From Patescibacteria group bacterium (GTDB taxonomy: Bacteria; Patescibacteriota; Microgenomatia; UBA1406; GWC2-37-13): a stretch of 64,000 nucleotides of DNA. This document shows positions 26,983 to 35,822 of the stretch, one piece after another (within the stretch, counting starts at the first letter, position 1; the number at the start of each line of letters is the position of its first letter). The notes beneath the pieces were generated by a model. That model had not been told where the DNA came from. It saw only the letters and a program-made list of their open reading frames with translations, and did not search any database. The stretch lies in assembly GCA_026004435.1 (NCBI GenBank), contig BPJD01000002.1, positions 1 through 64,000 on the forward strand, written 5' to 3'. The translations under genes were made by a program, and so were the position numbers.

Positions 26983-27013
26983 TTTTTTGTTTAATTTTTA
27001 ATATAGTCATAAT

Positions 27014-29071
27014 ATGACTAGAACAAAGCTGTTTTTTGTTGTTTTGTTTTTGGTGTTTAGCCTTTTTGCAGTAATCTCTGCTTCTTGGTTTTTATCAGAT
27101 AAACAACAATCTTTTGATCAAAGTTCTTCTGCTCAAACAGCAAACAACTCTAGCAGATATAACATAGTTTTTATAGTTGCCGATGATATGCCTTATAATC
27201 TATTTAATGTCTACAATAATATATCAGATAATCCTTGGATTGATAACAATATTGAACAGCAAAGGTATCAGGTATCTGTTCAGACTCCTAATTTAGCCAG
27301 ACTTAGTCGTGAGGGAGTTTATTTTAATAAAATGTATGTCTCAATGCCTGAGTGTGTGCCGTCCCGAGGAGCTGTTTTAACAGGTAAATACGCTCATATG
27401 AGCGGCATTGATTCCAATACTTCAGGTTTTAATATTCAAAGAAACAAAGACAACTTGGTTCAGGTGCTAAAAAACAATGGCTACTTTAATTATTTTATTG
27501 GCAAATGTCATTTAGGCTCAGATTATTATGAAGGAGCCTCAAATAGTCGTCAAGCTGTTAATAGACAGAATCCTGCTGATATATTTAAATTTTTGCAGTC
27601 AGTAGGTTTTGATGATGTTGTTTCGTTAATTCCAGATCAAGGTTATGTTTTTGATTGGTATAACTATCAAGTTGCCAGAAATGGAGCCTCGGCCGAAAGC
27701 ATTAACCCTGCTACAATGGGGTCTGAAGCAAGAGCTTATATTACTAATTTCTTAACCAATGAGGCAATTGCCAAGATTAGAACAGCCCGCCAGCCATTTA
27801 TGATGTGGTTGGCTCATGTAACTCCTCATGCCTTGCATTTTGGAACAGAAGATGAAGCCTCTGAAAATACTAATAATCTGCCTCCTTATATTAAATCACA
27901 GACAAAGATCAGAGGCTCTGCTGGCTATAGATATCAGATTAATGATCTGTACCAGCCTCCAAGTTTTAATGCTGGTTTGGCAGATAAACCAATAATCCAA
28001 AGAGATTCTTATCCTGCTTTAGTCTATCAGATTGAAAAAAATAATATTAAAAGGCGTTATCAGGTTGCACATGAGATGGTTAACAATCTAGACACAAGAA
28101 TTGGCGATTTGTTTAAGGCTCTGCAGGAATCTGGAAAACTTGATAATACAATAATTGTTTTTTTTAGTGATAATGGCATCTTGTTTGGTGAGCATAGTAT
28201 GTATCTAAAAGGTCCTGCTTTTTATGAAGAGCTTGTTAGGACACCTTTAATTATCTGGTTTCCGCCAAGTTTAAGATCTAGGTTTAGACAAGGAACAATC
28301 TCTGCTTTAGCTTCTAATATAGATATTGCTCCGACTGTTTTAGATATCTTGAACTTAACTGTGCCAAATGCTATGCAGGGTGTTTCTCAGAAACCAGTTC
28401 TTGAGGGCAGGTCAGTTAAGGTTAGAGACTCGGTTTTGTTGGAGTTTCAGGACTGGGTGCATGGCAAGTATCCTATGAGAGGCATTGTTACTGACGATGG
28501 TTATAAATTTACTCATTATCTTGCTACATCAATTCCCAAACTCTGTGCTAAAGGATTAGATTATTATCAAACTTGCACTCAAGGAGGCAGCTACTCAGGT
28601 AAAGATATGGAGTTTTATGATTTGACTAAAGATCCTTTTGAGTTAAACAACATACTTTATGATAGTAATACTGCCTCTGTAGCTATAGATAACAAGTATA
28701 ACCAGATGATAAGAAGCAACTCTGTTTATAGAGAGGTATTGCTAAAGGTGGGCAGAGAGATGGCCTACCAGCAGACACTAACCAATGATCCTTATAGAGG
28801 AAATATTATGAACTTAAATTACAGAAAACTAACTAACACCTCAGGCCAGTTGAGTTTTACCACAGATAGTTTCAGCATTGCAGAGGTTCAGTATAGACAG
28901 AGCAACTGTTCTAGTTGTCAGACTTATAGGGTTGTTGTTGACAGGCTAAGCAAAACGCATAATATAAGACTTAATAATCTTGAAGTTGGCAAAAGATATG
29001 ATATCAAGGTTTATGCAATAAACTTAAATGTCAATGGCGCTTACAAAGAAATTAATATTTTAGTAAGATAA
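27014..29071 (+). CDS. Membrane-anchored or secreted sulfatase
   Basis: This 685-residue protein has an N-terminal signal or anchor (about residues 5-28). The sulfatase domain begins YNIVFIVADDMPYNLF with the metal-binding Asp pair. The modification motif CVPSR (Cys114-Arg118), followed by GAVLTGKYAHMSGI, is of the Cys type that is converted to formylglycine, although no maturation enzyme is in the window. FFSDNGILFGEH supplies the remaining metal ligands. The last 90 residues look like a fibronectin III-type domain with CSSC. Two GH130 genes follow within 12 bp, suggesting a joint role in breaking down a sulfated glycan. Confidence 0.85.
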   Translation: MTRTKLFFVVLFLVFSLFAVISASWFLSDKQQSFDQSSSAQTANNSSRYNIVFIVADDMPYNLFNVYNNISDNPWIDNNIEQQRYQVSVQTPNLARLSREGVYFNKMYVSMPECVPSRGAVLTGKYAHMSGIDSNTSGFNIQRNKDNLVQVLKNNGYFNYFIGKCHLGSDYYEGASNSRQAVNRQNPADIFKFLQSVGFDDVVSLIPDQGYVFDWYNYQVARNGASAESINPATMGSEARAYITNFLTNEAIAKIRTARQPFMMWLAHVTPHALHFGTEDEASENTNNLPPYIKSQTKIRGSAGYRYQINDLYQPPSFNAGLADKPIIQRDSYPALVYQIEKNNIKRRYQVAHEMVNNLDTRIGDLFKALQESGKLDNTIIVFFSDNGILFGEHSMYLKGPAFYEELVRTPLIIWFPPSLRSRFRQGTISALASNIDIAPTVLDILNLTVPNAMQGVSQKPVLEGRSVKVRDSVLLEFQDWVHGKYPMRGIVTDDGYKFTHYLATSIPKLCAKGLDYYQTCTQGGSYSGKDMEFYDLTKDPFELNNILYDSNTASVAIDNKYNQMIRSNSVYREVLLKVGREMAYQQTLTNDPYRGNIMNLNYRKLTNTSGQLSFTTDSFSIAEVQYRQSNCSSCQTYRVVVDRLSKTHNIRLNNLEVGKRYDIKVYAINLNVNGAYKEINILVR

Positions 29072-29082
29072 ATAGCTGTAGT

Positions 29083-30276
29083 ATGTTTTTTGAAGATAAA
29101 AATAGATACAACTCTAGCTTTAAGTACTTTGCCTTGCTAAAAGACTGGATAAGAAAAGAAAAAAATAAACTGATTGAGACTAAGACAGGCTTGAGCAGTT
29201 TTATCTGCAAGATCAAGTTTCTGGACAAGTTTAATCAGAACCCAATTATTGAACCGAGTGATAATGACTGGGAGAGTTGGCAGACCTTTAATCCCGGAGT
29301 AGTAAATATTAATAATAAGATTCATATAATCTATAGAGCTGTAGGTTCAGATGGTGTCTCCAGGCTGGGTTATGCAGTTTCAAATGATGGTTTTACTATA
29401 CAAAACAGGTTAAGTTACCCTGTTTTTGAGCATAAAGATTTCTCCAGCAGTGGTTCTTATATTAACTACTCTTTAAGTTCTGGAAGTTCATTGGGAGGAG
29501 CTGAAGATCCAAGACCTGTTTATTTTAAGGAAGATAATAGAATCTATATGACTTATACTGCGTTATACAATGGTTTGCGTGTTGGTTTCACTTCAATAGC
29601 AGTCTCTGATTTCCTAAATCAAAGGTGGTTGTGGACAAAACCGATATATCTTTCTCCGCCTAATCAGGTTCATAAAAACTGGGTTTTATTTCCAGAGAAG
29701 ATAAATGGCTATTATGTTTTTCTAACCAGTATTACGCCGGAGATTGTACTGCATCGCAGAAAAACCTTGTTTTTCAGAAAAAATGAGTATATCTCAAGTT
29801 ATTATGATACTACTTTAGGTAGGTCATGGCTGTCTCCCAGAGGCTGGGAGACTAGAGTCAGGGCTGTTGGACCTGTTCCGATAAAAACAAAGTATGGCTG
29901 GTTGGTGTTTTACCATGCAATGGATAATAAAGATCCTGATAAGTATAAAGTAGGAGCTATGCTGCTTGATTTAAATAATCCTAAAAACATAATAGCCAGA
30001 TCTCCGGTTCCTGTGTTGGAGCCTGATACTTTATATGAACTTAATGGCAATAAGCCCGGAATTGTTTATGCTTCTGCTGCAGTTGTTTTTGAAGGCATCT
30101 TAATTATTTATTATGGCGCTTCTGATAATTATATTGCTATAGCTTTTGCTAATCTTGAAAGTTTTTTGCAGGATCTGTTAAGGTATAGAAAACCTAAAAT
30201 AGAGTCTAATAAGTTATTAAAAAAATCAAAATATGCTGGTAACACGATATCAACACAACCCGATTTTATTACCTGA
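29083..30276 (+). CDS. GH130-type mannoside phosphorylase/hydrolase
   Basis: This 397-residue protein has a five-bladed beta-propeller. GH130 enzymes cleave beta-mannosides, mostly by phosphorolysis. Family marks are NPIIEPSDNDWESWQTFNPG at the start of the propeller, HIIYRAVGSDGVSRLGYA, GGAEDPRPVYF and GWLVFYHAMD. The propeller begins near residue 45 after a charged leader; no signal peptide is evident. Its end overlaps the next gene by 44 nt. The exact substrate and mode are not predictable here. Confidence 0.85.
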   Translation: MFFEDKNRYNSSFKYFALLKDWIRKEKNKLIETKTGLSSFICKIKFLDKFNQNPIIEPSDNDWESWQTFNPGVVNINNKIHIIYRAVGSDGVSRLGYAVSNDGFTIQNRLSYPVFEHKDFSSSGSYINYSLSSGSSLGGAEDPRPVYFKEDNRIYMTYTALYNGLRVGFTSIAVSDFLNQRWLWTKPIYLSPPNQVHKNWVLFPEKINGYYVFLTSITPEIVLHRRKTLFFRKNEYISSYYDTTLGRSWLSPRGWETRVRAVGPVPIKTKYGWLVFYHAMDNKDPDKYKVGAMLLDLNNPKNIIARSPVPVLEPDTLYELNGNKPGIVYASAAVVFEGILIIYYGASDNYIAIAFANLESFLQDLLRYRKPKIESNKLLKKSKYAGNTISTQPDFIT

Positions 30277-32149
30277 TAAAACCAATTACTGGGAAGGTAA
30301 AGGCGTTTTTAATGCTTCTCCAATCCAAAAAGACAATAAAATCTATATTTTGTATAGAGCTTTATCATTAAAGCATTTTCATAATCTGACAAATCTGGAG
30401 ATGGAGATCTCAAGCATTGGTTTGGCTGAAAGCTCTGATGGCCTTAATTTTGAAAAAAGAAGAGAGTTTATTACTCCAGACTCAGAGTTTGATATGTATG
30501 GCTGTGAAGATCCTAGAGTTACTTTTTTTGAGGGCAAGTATTATATTTTTTACACAGCCTTGTCTGGTTATCCTTTTTCAAAAGAAAATATTAAGGTTGG
30601 TTGCGCTGTCAGCTCTGACCTGAAAAGTATTGAGTATAAAAAACTAGTTACGCCTTTTAATGCTAAGGCAATGACTTTATTTCCTGAAAGAGTTGGAGGA
30701 AAAATCTGGGCAGCTTTAACTTTAGATACAGACAGCCGTCCAGCGCGTTTTTGTGTTGTTGGTTTTGAGAGTCTTGATCAGTTTTTTGATACTGATTTTT
30801 GGACAGAAATCTATAATAATAAAGAAAGATATACCTTAAACCTGTTAAAAAGAGACAATGACCATTTAGAGGTTGGATCACAACCTATTAAGACAGAAAA
30901 GGGCTGGTTAATATTTTATTCATATATTTACAATTACTTTACTGATCAGCCAGACTTTGCTGTTGAAGCTGTTTTGCTGTCTTTAGATAATCCGTCAGTT
31001 CTTTTGGACAAACTTGAGTATCCGTTATTAACTGCTGAGGAGTATTATGAGAGTTATGGTTATGTGCCTAATGTTGTTTTTCCTTCAGGAGCTTTAGATA
31101 AAAAAGACAGTATTTATCTATATTACAGTTCTGCAGATACAGGTGTCTCAGTTGCGTTTGTAAATAAAAACCTTCTGTTAAATAAGCTGTTTAAATCAAA
31201 AGAGCAACGGCCGTATTTTAAACGAGTCTCAGATGAACCTTTGTTAACTCCAAGATCAGGCTATGACTGGGAGTCTCAGGCTGTTTTTAACCCTGCGTCC
31301 TTATTAATAGACGACAAAATTTATATAGTTTATAGAGCTATGTCTTCTGATAACACATCTACAATGGGTTTGGCTATTTATAATAAGGATCTTAAGTTAG
31401 AGTATAGATCTGAGGAGCCAATTTATTGGCCAAGAACTGAGTATGAGAAAAAATTTATTCCTGGAGGCAACTCGGGCTGTGAGGATCCCAGATTAGTTTT
31501 GCTGGATGATACTATTTATTTGTTTTATACAGCTTATAACGGAAAAGAAGAGCCAAGAGCAGCTGTTGCTACTATCTCGGTTCAGGATTTTTTAAACCGC
31601 AATTGGAACTGGTCTGATCCATTAATTTTGTCTTATAAAAATGTCTCCAATAAGGATGTGTCTATGTTTCCTGAAAAAATAAAAAACAAGTTTTTAATAA
31701 TTCATAGAAGCGGCGGCATTGATATGGATCTGTCTTATCATAACAGTTTTGATGATTTTAAAAACAACATTTTCTTGGAAGAACAGATCTGGGTGCATCC
31801 AAGATCTGGAAGTTGGGACTCAGAAAAGGTTGGTTTGGCAAGCACTCCTTTTAAAACAGACAAAGGATGGGTTATCTTATATCATGGAGTATCAACTTAT
31901 GATAGACATTATAGAGTTGGCGCTGTTCTGGCAGATTCAGATGATCCGGAGAAGATACTAGGCAGGACCTTTTATCCTTTGTTTGAACCAGAGTTAAGCT
32001 GGGAAAAAGAAGGTATTGTTGCCAATGTAGTATTTCCCTGTGGGTCAGTGGTTATAGATGATAAAGTCTATATTTTCTACGGCGGTGCAGATAAGGTAAT
32101 AGGAGCAGCTTATCTAAGTCTAGATGCTTTGCTTGACAGTTTTTGTTGA
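30233..32149 (+). CDS. Tandem double GH130-domain protein
   Basis: This 638-residue protein contains two consecutive GH130 propellers. The first (about residues 1-315) has NPILLPDKTNYWEGKGVFN, YILYRAL, GCEDPRVTFFEGKYYIFYT and GWLIFYS. The second (about 325-638) has EPLLTPRSGYDWESQAVFNP, YIVYRAM, GCEDPRLVLLDDTIYLFYT and GWVILYHGV. Each copy is a full domain, so this is a fusion or internal duplication, not a frameshift. With the gene upstream it gives three GH130 domains in a row. It overlaps that gene by 44 nt, so they share an operon. No export signal is seen. Confidence 0.85.
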   Translation: MLVTRYQHNPILLPDKTNYWEGKGVFNASPIQKDNKIYILYRALSLKHFHNLTNLEMEISSIGLAESSDGLNFEKRREFITPDSEFDMYGCEDPRVTFFEGKYYIFYTALSGYPFSKENIKVGCAVSSDLKSIEYKKLVTPFNAKAMTLFPERVGGKIWAALTLDTDSRPARFCVVGFESLDQFFDTDFWTEIYNNKERYTLNLLKRDNDHLEVGSQPIKTEKGWLIFYSYIYNYFTDQPDFAVEAVLLSLDNPSVLLDKLEYPLLTAEEYYESYGYVPNVVFPSGALDKKDSIYLYYSSADTGVSVAFVNKNLLLNKLFKSKEQRPYFKRVSDEPLLTPRSGYDWESQAVFNPASLLIDDKIYIVYRAMSSDNTSTMGLAIYNKDLKLEYRSEEPIYWPRTEYEKKFIPGGNSGCEDPRLVLLDDTIYLFYTAYNGKEEPRAAVATISVQDFLNRNWNWSDPLILSYKNVSNKDVSMFPEKIKNKFLIIHRSGGIDMDLSYHNSFDDFKNNIFLEEQIWVHPRSGSWDSEKVGLASTPFKTDKGWVILYHGVSTYDRHYRVGAVLADSDDPEKILGRTFYPLFEPELSWEKEGIVANVVFPCGSVVIDDKVYIFYGGADKVIGAAYLSLDALLDSFC

Positions 32150-32185
32150 ATTTTTAATCTGTTTTATATATAATTAAACTGCTTT

Positions 32186-32252
32186 GCGGGGTAGTGTACG
32201 GCGCACAGGAGGCTCATAATCTCCTAGGCTAGGTTCGACTCCTAGCCCCGCA
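32186..32252 (+). tRNA. tRNA-Met (CAT)
   Basis: The acceptor stem pairs GCGGGGT with GCCCCGC, the anticodon stem GGAGG with TCTCC, and the loop CTCATAA gives anticodon CAT. The T-arm carries GGTTCGACTCC. No CCA is encoded. The sequence does not show whether it is an elongator, or a CAT tRNA modified to read Ile codons; it lacks the three G-C pairs of an initiator anticodon stem. Confidence 0.85.
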
Positions 32253-32300
32253 ACAAAAACTTCTTGTTTTAATCTAATTCATACTATAAAATGTAGATGT

Positions 32301-32618
32301 ATGACTTGGGACCAATGTTTAATAAATGGTGAGATTCCCACTTTAGCCTGTTTGGAGGTTGTAATCGGCAAGATAGTTTCTTTTAGCAGTTGGGTGTTTT
32401 TAACAGCTTTATTTGTTATGATTGTAATCGGCGCCTATCAGTATCTTACTGCTTTTGGATCAGAGGATAAGATGTCAAAGGCTCGTTCTACGCTAAAGTT
32501 TGCTTTTATTGGTTTGCTAATTTATCTTGGTTCTTTTTTGATAATTAGAGTTATAGGTCTGCTTTTCTTGGAAAATCCAGAACAGCTTTGGCAGATTAAT
32601 TTAATTAATCCCAACTGA
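32301..32618 (+). CDS. TrbC/VirB2-like pilin-type membrane protein
   Basis: This 105-residue protein has two membrane helices (about residues 28-52 and 66-90) joined by a short loop, YLTAFGSEDKMSKARSTLKF. This follows the same plan as the pilin-like proteins at 4.7, 34.8 and 35.2 kb (G-x-E/D-D-K-x-x-x-AR). It starts with Cys-containing sequence and no long signal peptide. It stands alone between two tRNA genes. Confidence 0.65.
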   Translation: MTWDQCLINGEIPTLACLEVVIGKIVSFSSWVFLTALFVMIVIGAYQYLTAFGSEDKMSKARSTLKFAFIGLLIYLGSFLIIRVIGLLFLENPEQLWQINLINPN

Positions 32619-32713
32619 TTAGGTATTTAAACTACACTGTCTTGTTTTATTAATAAATGAAAACCAGTTAAAATAGGATATAATATCAAAAGTCTATTTT
32701 TAAAATAGTTTAA

Positions 32714-32797
32714 GCCGCGGTGGCGGAATGGCAGACGCGTAGGTCTCAAAAACCTATTTCCGTTAAGGAAGTGTGGGTTCGACTCCCACCCGCGGCA
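32714..32797 (+). tRNA. tRNA-Leu (CAA)
   Basis: The acceptor stem pairs GCCGCGG with CCGCGGC, the anticodon stem TAGGT with ACCTA, and the loop CTCAAAA gives CAA. It has a long variable arm and the T-loop GGTTCGACTCC. No CCA is encoded. It is closely similar to the Leu(TAA) tRNA at 23.8 kb in its acceptor and T arms. Confidence 0.93.
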
Positions 32798-32861
32798 CTT
32801 GAGATGGTTAGCATTTGATCTGTTCTGCTATACTTTAGATATAACAACTTTAATTAGGTTT

Positions 32862-32972
32862 ATGTTTAGTCGCTTAATTGGTTACACTAAGGTTATAAGC
32901 TCTTTTGTTGTTTTTTCAAGCAAAAAAGTATTTGATGAGATTGTTAAGGCTTTTTTTAAGGGTTGTTGTTAG
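32862..32972 (+). CDS. Possible 36-residue ORF
   Basis: This small frame lies between tRNA-Leu and the end of thrS. Its translation has a hydrophobic middle and a basic, Cys-Cys end (FFKGCC). No ribosome site or homology is visible, so it may be chance. Confidence 0.2.
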   Translation: MFSRLIGYTKVISSFVVFSSKKVFDEIVKAFFKGCC

Positions 32973-32977
32973 TCTTT

Positions 32978-34786
32978 TTAGGTCAGATTATACTGCTTGG
33001 TTCTGTTTAAGTCTTTAAATTTTTTTATAGCTTCTGGGAGTTTTATATTTTTCATTTGTTTGCCTCCTCTTAATCTTATTGTTACTGTTTTATTTTCAGC
33101 TTCTTGTTGTCCTAGTATTAGACAAACAGGAACTTTTTCAAGCTCAGCATTGCGGATCTTTTCTGACAAAGTTTGGTTCTTAAGGTTGTTAAAGATCCTA
33201 AAGTTGTGTTTTTTTAGTTCAGCTTCAATTTCTTGGCTATACTCAGCTTGTTTTTCTGAAATTGGCAGTATATTAATCTGAACAGGACTTAACCAAAAAG
33301 GCAGTTTTCCTGCAGTGTGTTCAAGTAAGATTGAGATAAATCTTTCCATACTGCCCATAATAGCACAGTGGATCATAACTATTGGTTCTTTTTCTGATGC
33401 TTCGTTAATGCAGTATAAACCAAATCTTTCAGGCATATTTCTGTCTATTTGTATTGTAGCAACCTGCCACTCTCTTTTAAGTGAGTCTCTCAGCATAAAA
33501 TCAATCTTTGGTCCGTAAAAAGCTGCTTCACCATAGGCTGTATAGTGTTTTAGTTGTTTTTTTTCAGCTATAGCTTTAAGTTGAGCCTCTGTTTTTTCCC
33601 AGATTGATCTTTCTCCTAAATAGTTGTCTGGTTTTTCTGGATCAGAGAATGACAACCTGACTTCGAGTTGAAAGTTAAAGGTTGTATAAAACTCCTCTAC
33701 TATATTCCAGATTATATCAACCTCTTGCTCTAACTGTGTCTCTCTGCAAAAAACATGAGCATCATCTTGTGTTATGCACAAAACTCGGGACAGTCCTAGC
33801 AGTTCTCCGCTTTGTTCGTCTCTGTAAACCATTGTTGTGTTGCAGTATCTTTGAGGCAGATCTCTGTAGCTGTTTTCTTTTCTTGCAAAGATCTGAATAT
33901 GATGCGGACAGTTCATTGGCTTGATTGCATACTCATTTTTTTCTCTGGTTATAATCTTAAAAAGATCATCTTTATACTTATCCCAGTGTCCGCTGATTTC
34001 GTACAATGCTTTTTTAGTTAGATGCGGAATCTCAACTTTTTCATAATTATATTTTCTTCTTAAGTTCCAGACAAAGTTGTCAAGCTCTGTTCGTATAACT
34101 GTTCCTTTTGGTGTCCAAAGAGGCAGTCCCGGCCCAACAAGATCTGAGAAAACAAAAAGATCCAGTTGTTTGCCTAAGTGTCTGTGGTCTCTTTCTTTGG
34201 CTTGTTCAATAAGTGTAAGATACTCATCTAGTTGTTTTTGGGACTGAAAGGCTGTGCCGTAGATTCTAGTAAGCATCTGTCTGCTGCTGTCTCCTTTCCA
34301 GTAGGCTCCTGCAATCTTGGTTAATTTAAAAACCTTGATCTCATCGGTTGAGTTAAGGTGCGGGCCTTTGCATAAGTCAATAAACTCTCCCATTGTATAA
34401 ACTGATACTTTGTCTTTTTTTCCAAAGTCATCTCTTTTGCCTGTTTGGATCTCCTGTATTAGTTCTAATTTATAGGGCTGGTCTTTAAAAATATCTCTGG
34501 CTTGTTCTACTGATATCCAGTCTTGTGTTATTTTGTAATTGCCCTGTTTAAGTTGCTGCATTTTTGCTTCTATTACTTCAAGAACCTTGTCATTGATTGT
34601 TTCAATGCCTTGTTTTTTTAAGACAGATAGATCTGCTGATGAAAAATCAAAGTCATAGTAAAAGCCGTCTTCTATAACAGGTCCTATGGCAATCTTTACT
34701 CCGGGAAATAATTTTAATACAGCATAAGCAAGCAGATGGGCAGTAGAGTGTCTTAGTTTGTAAAGATCATCAGCTTGATTGGACAT
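32978..34786 (-). CDS. thrS: Threonyl-tRNA synthetase (without N-terminal TGS domain)
   Basis: The protein charges tRNA-Thr. It has 602 residues, shorter than the usual 640, because it starts directly at the editing region: RHSTAHLLAYAV carries the editing-site HxxxH, and CKGPHL follows. The class II catalytic core has KPMNCPHHIQIF (zinc Cys), YRDEQSGELLGLSRV and the motif 3 region. The C-terminal anticodon-binding domain begins near LSPVQINILPIS. The missing TGS (ubiquitin-like) domain is seen in several reduced lineages. No frameshift is visible upstream that would restore it. Confidence 0.93.
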   Translation of the reverse strand: MSNQADDLYKLRHSTAHLLAYAVLKLFPGVKIAIGPVIEDGFYYDFDFSSADLSVLKKQGIETINDKVLEVIEAKMQQLKQGNYKITQDWISVEQARDIFKDQPYKLELIQEIQTGKRDDFGKKDKVSVYTMGEFIDLCKGPHLNSTDEIKVFKLTKIAGAYWKGDSSRQMLTRIYGTAFQSQKQLDEYLTLIEQAKERDHRHLGKQLDLFVFSDLVGPGLPLWTPKGTVIRTELDNFVWNLRRKYNYEKVEIPHLTKKALYEISGHWDKYKDDLFKIITREKNEYAIKPMNCPHHIQIFARKENSYRDLPQRYCNTTMVYRDEQSGELLGLSRVLCITQDDAHVFCRETQLEQEVDIIWNIVEEFYTTFNFQLEVRLSFSDPEKPDNYLGERSIWEKTEAQLKAIAEKKQLKHYTAYGEAAFYGPKIDFMLRDSLKREWQVATIQIDRNMPERFGLYCINEASEKEPIVMIHCAIMGSMERFISILLEHTAGKLPFWLSPVQINILPISEKQAEYSQEIEAELKKHNFRIFNNLKNQTLSEKIRNAELEKVPVCLILGQQEAENKTVTIRLRGGKQMKNIKLPEAIKKFKDLNRTKQYNLT

Positions 34787-34815
34787 TTCTCTATTATAGC
34801 ATATCTTTTCTATTG

Positions 34816-35169
34816 TTATGACTCCCAGTTAATAGCTCCTTTTTCAAGAAGAACCGGGATTTTAATATCACAGGAAATGCCAAAACAAATATTTTGCTGA
34901 AACACAATTTGTTCCAGAGTCCAGGCAATAGCCAGAACAGCAACGATCATAATCAAGCCAATGACAGCGGCAGTTATTTTTTTTCTGGCACCAGAGATTT
35001 TATCATCATCACCGCCGGAGGAGAGCCACTCAAAAGCGCCCATAATCAGGTAGTAAAGAGCAACAAGAGCGGCAATGGTAAAAAATAGCTTAACAGCAAA
35101 TGAAAGAATAGTAACCAAACTAATTTGTGGAATTCCTTCTATTAATTCAGTTGGTGCTGTGTTGTTCAT
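34816..35169 (-). CDS. TrbC/VirB2-like pilin-type membrane protein, copy 2
   Basis: This 117-residue protein has two membrane helices around the loop EWLSSGGDDDKISGARKKIT. It is followed by WTLEQIVFQQNICFGISCDI, which contains two Cys residues. It is almost identical to the neighbour at 35196-35627 over about 85 residues. The N-terminus lacks the signal-peptide-like stretch of that neighbour and has a short NNTAPTELIEGIPQ leader instead. It is 26 bp downstream of the paralogue and probably co-transcribed with it. Confidence 0.7.
   Translation of the reverse strand: MNNTAPTELIEGIPQISLVTILSFAVKLFFTIAALVALYYLIMGAFEWLSSGGDDDKISGARKKITAAVIGLIMIVAVLAIAWTLEQIVFQQNICFGISCDIKIPVLLEKGAINWES
34853..35102. 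repeat. Near-identical tandem duplication, copy A
   Basis: About 250 bp match 35218-35467 at a constant offset of 365 bp, with roughly ten base differences and no gaps. They cover the conserved part of two pilin-like genes. Confidence 0.9.
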
Positions 35170-35195
35170 TTTGATATTATATTAATTTATTCTAA

Positions 35196-35627
35196 TTATT
35201 GGCTATTTTGCCAGAGAACCGGGATCTTAATATCACAGGAAATACCAAAACAAATATTTTGCTGAAACACAATTTGTTCCAGAGTCCAGGCAATAGCCAG
35301 AACAGCAACGATCATAATCAAGCCAATGACAGCAGCAGTTATTTTTTTTCTGGCACCAGAGATTTTATCATCATCACCGCCGGAGGAGAGCCACTCAAAA
35401 GCGCCCATAATCAGGTAGTAGAGAGCAACAAGAGCGGCAATAGTAAAAAACAGCTTGATTGCAAATGATAATACGCTGACAAGTTTAATCTCAGGTAAAA
35501 CGCCTGTTGCTCCTATTGTTGCAACAGTTATTGCAGATACTGGTCTTGCAAGAAAGTATAGTAAACTGCCTAAGATAAGATAACCAATTTTTTTGTTTTT
35601 AAACATTTTTATTTTTAAAAATTTCAT
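35196..35627 (-). CDS. TrbC/VirB2-like pilin-type membrane protein, copy 1
   Basis: This 143-residue protein has a basic start and a signal-peptide-like helix (about residues 10-33). It then has the same two-helix core as the downstream paralogue (EWLSSGGDDDKISGARKKIT) and the same NICFGISCDI end. The full-length N-terminus suggests it is the ancestral copy and the other a partial duplicate. The function as a pilin is inferred only from the fold family. Confidence 0.7.
   Translation of the reverse strand: MKFLKIKMFKNKKIGYLILGSLLYFLARPVSAITVATIGATGVLPEIKLVSVLSFAIKLFFTIAALVALYYLIMGAFEWLSSGGDDDKISGARKKITAAVIGLIMIVAVLAIAWTLEQIVFQQNICFGISCDIKIPVLWQNSQ
35218..35467. repeat. Near-identical tandem duplication, copy B
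   Basis: This is the partner of 34853-35102. Most differences between the copies are silent or conservative, which points to recent duplication or gene conversion. Confidence 0.9.
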
Positions 35628-35777
35628 AATTAAAAAATTTATAAATTAAGTGGCACCTCTTTAAATTAGGACTCTTTGTTAACTTTATCATTTTAAAAAG
35701 ATCTACTTTTTATGATTAAAGATTACTATTAAATTTTAAGTTTGTCAAGCGATTGTTTTAGTCTATTTAGATCCAAA

Positions 35778-35821
35778 ATTGATTTTGTTATACTAATTTA
35801 TTGATTTTGTTATACTAATTT
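35778..35821. repeat. Tandem 22-bp direct repeat with duplicated -10 element
   Basis: Two perfect head-to-tail copies (35778-35799 and 35800-35821) each contain TTATACTAAT. The second TATACT (35811-35816) is 6 nt before the ATG of the PAP2 gene, so it may serve a leaderless mRNA. Confidence 0.7.
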
Positions 35822-35822
35822 T

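Noticed and set aside
33315-34021. ORFs antisense to thrS
   Set aside because: They are shadows of the conserved synthetase frame, with no start signals or recognisable products.
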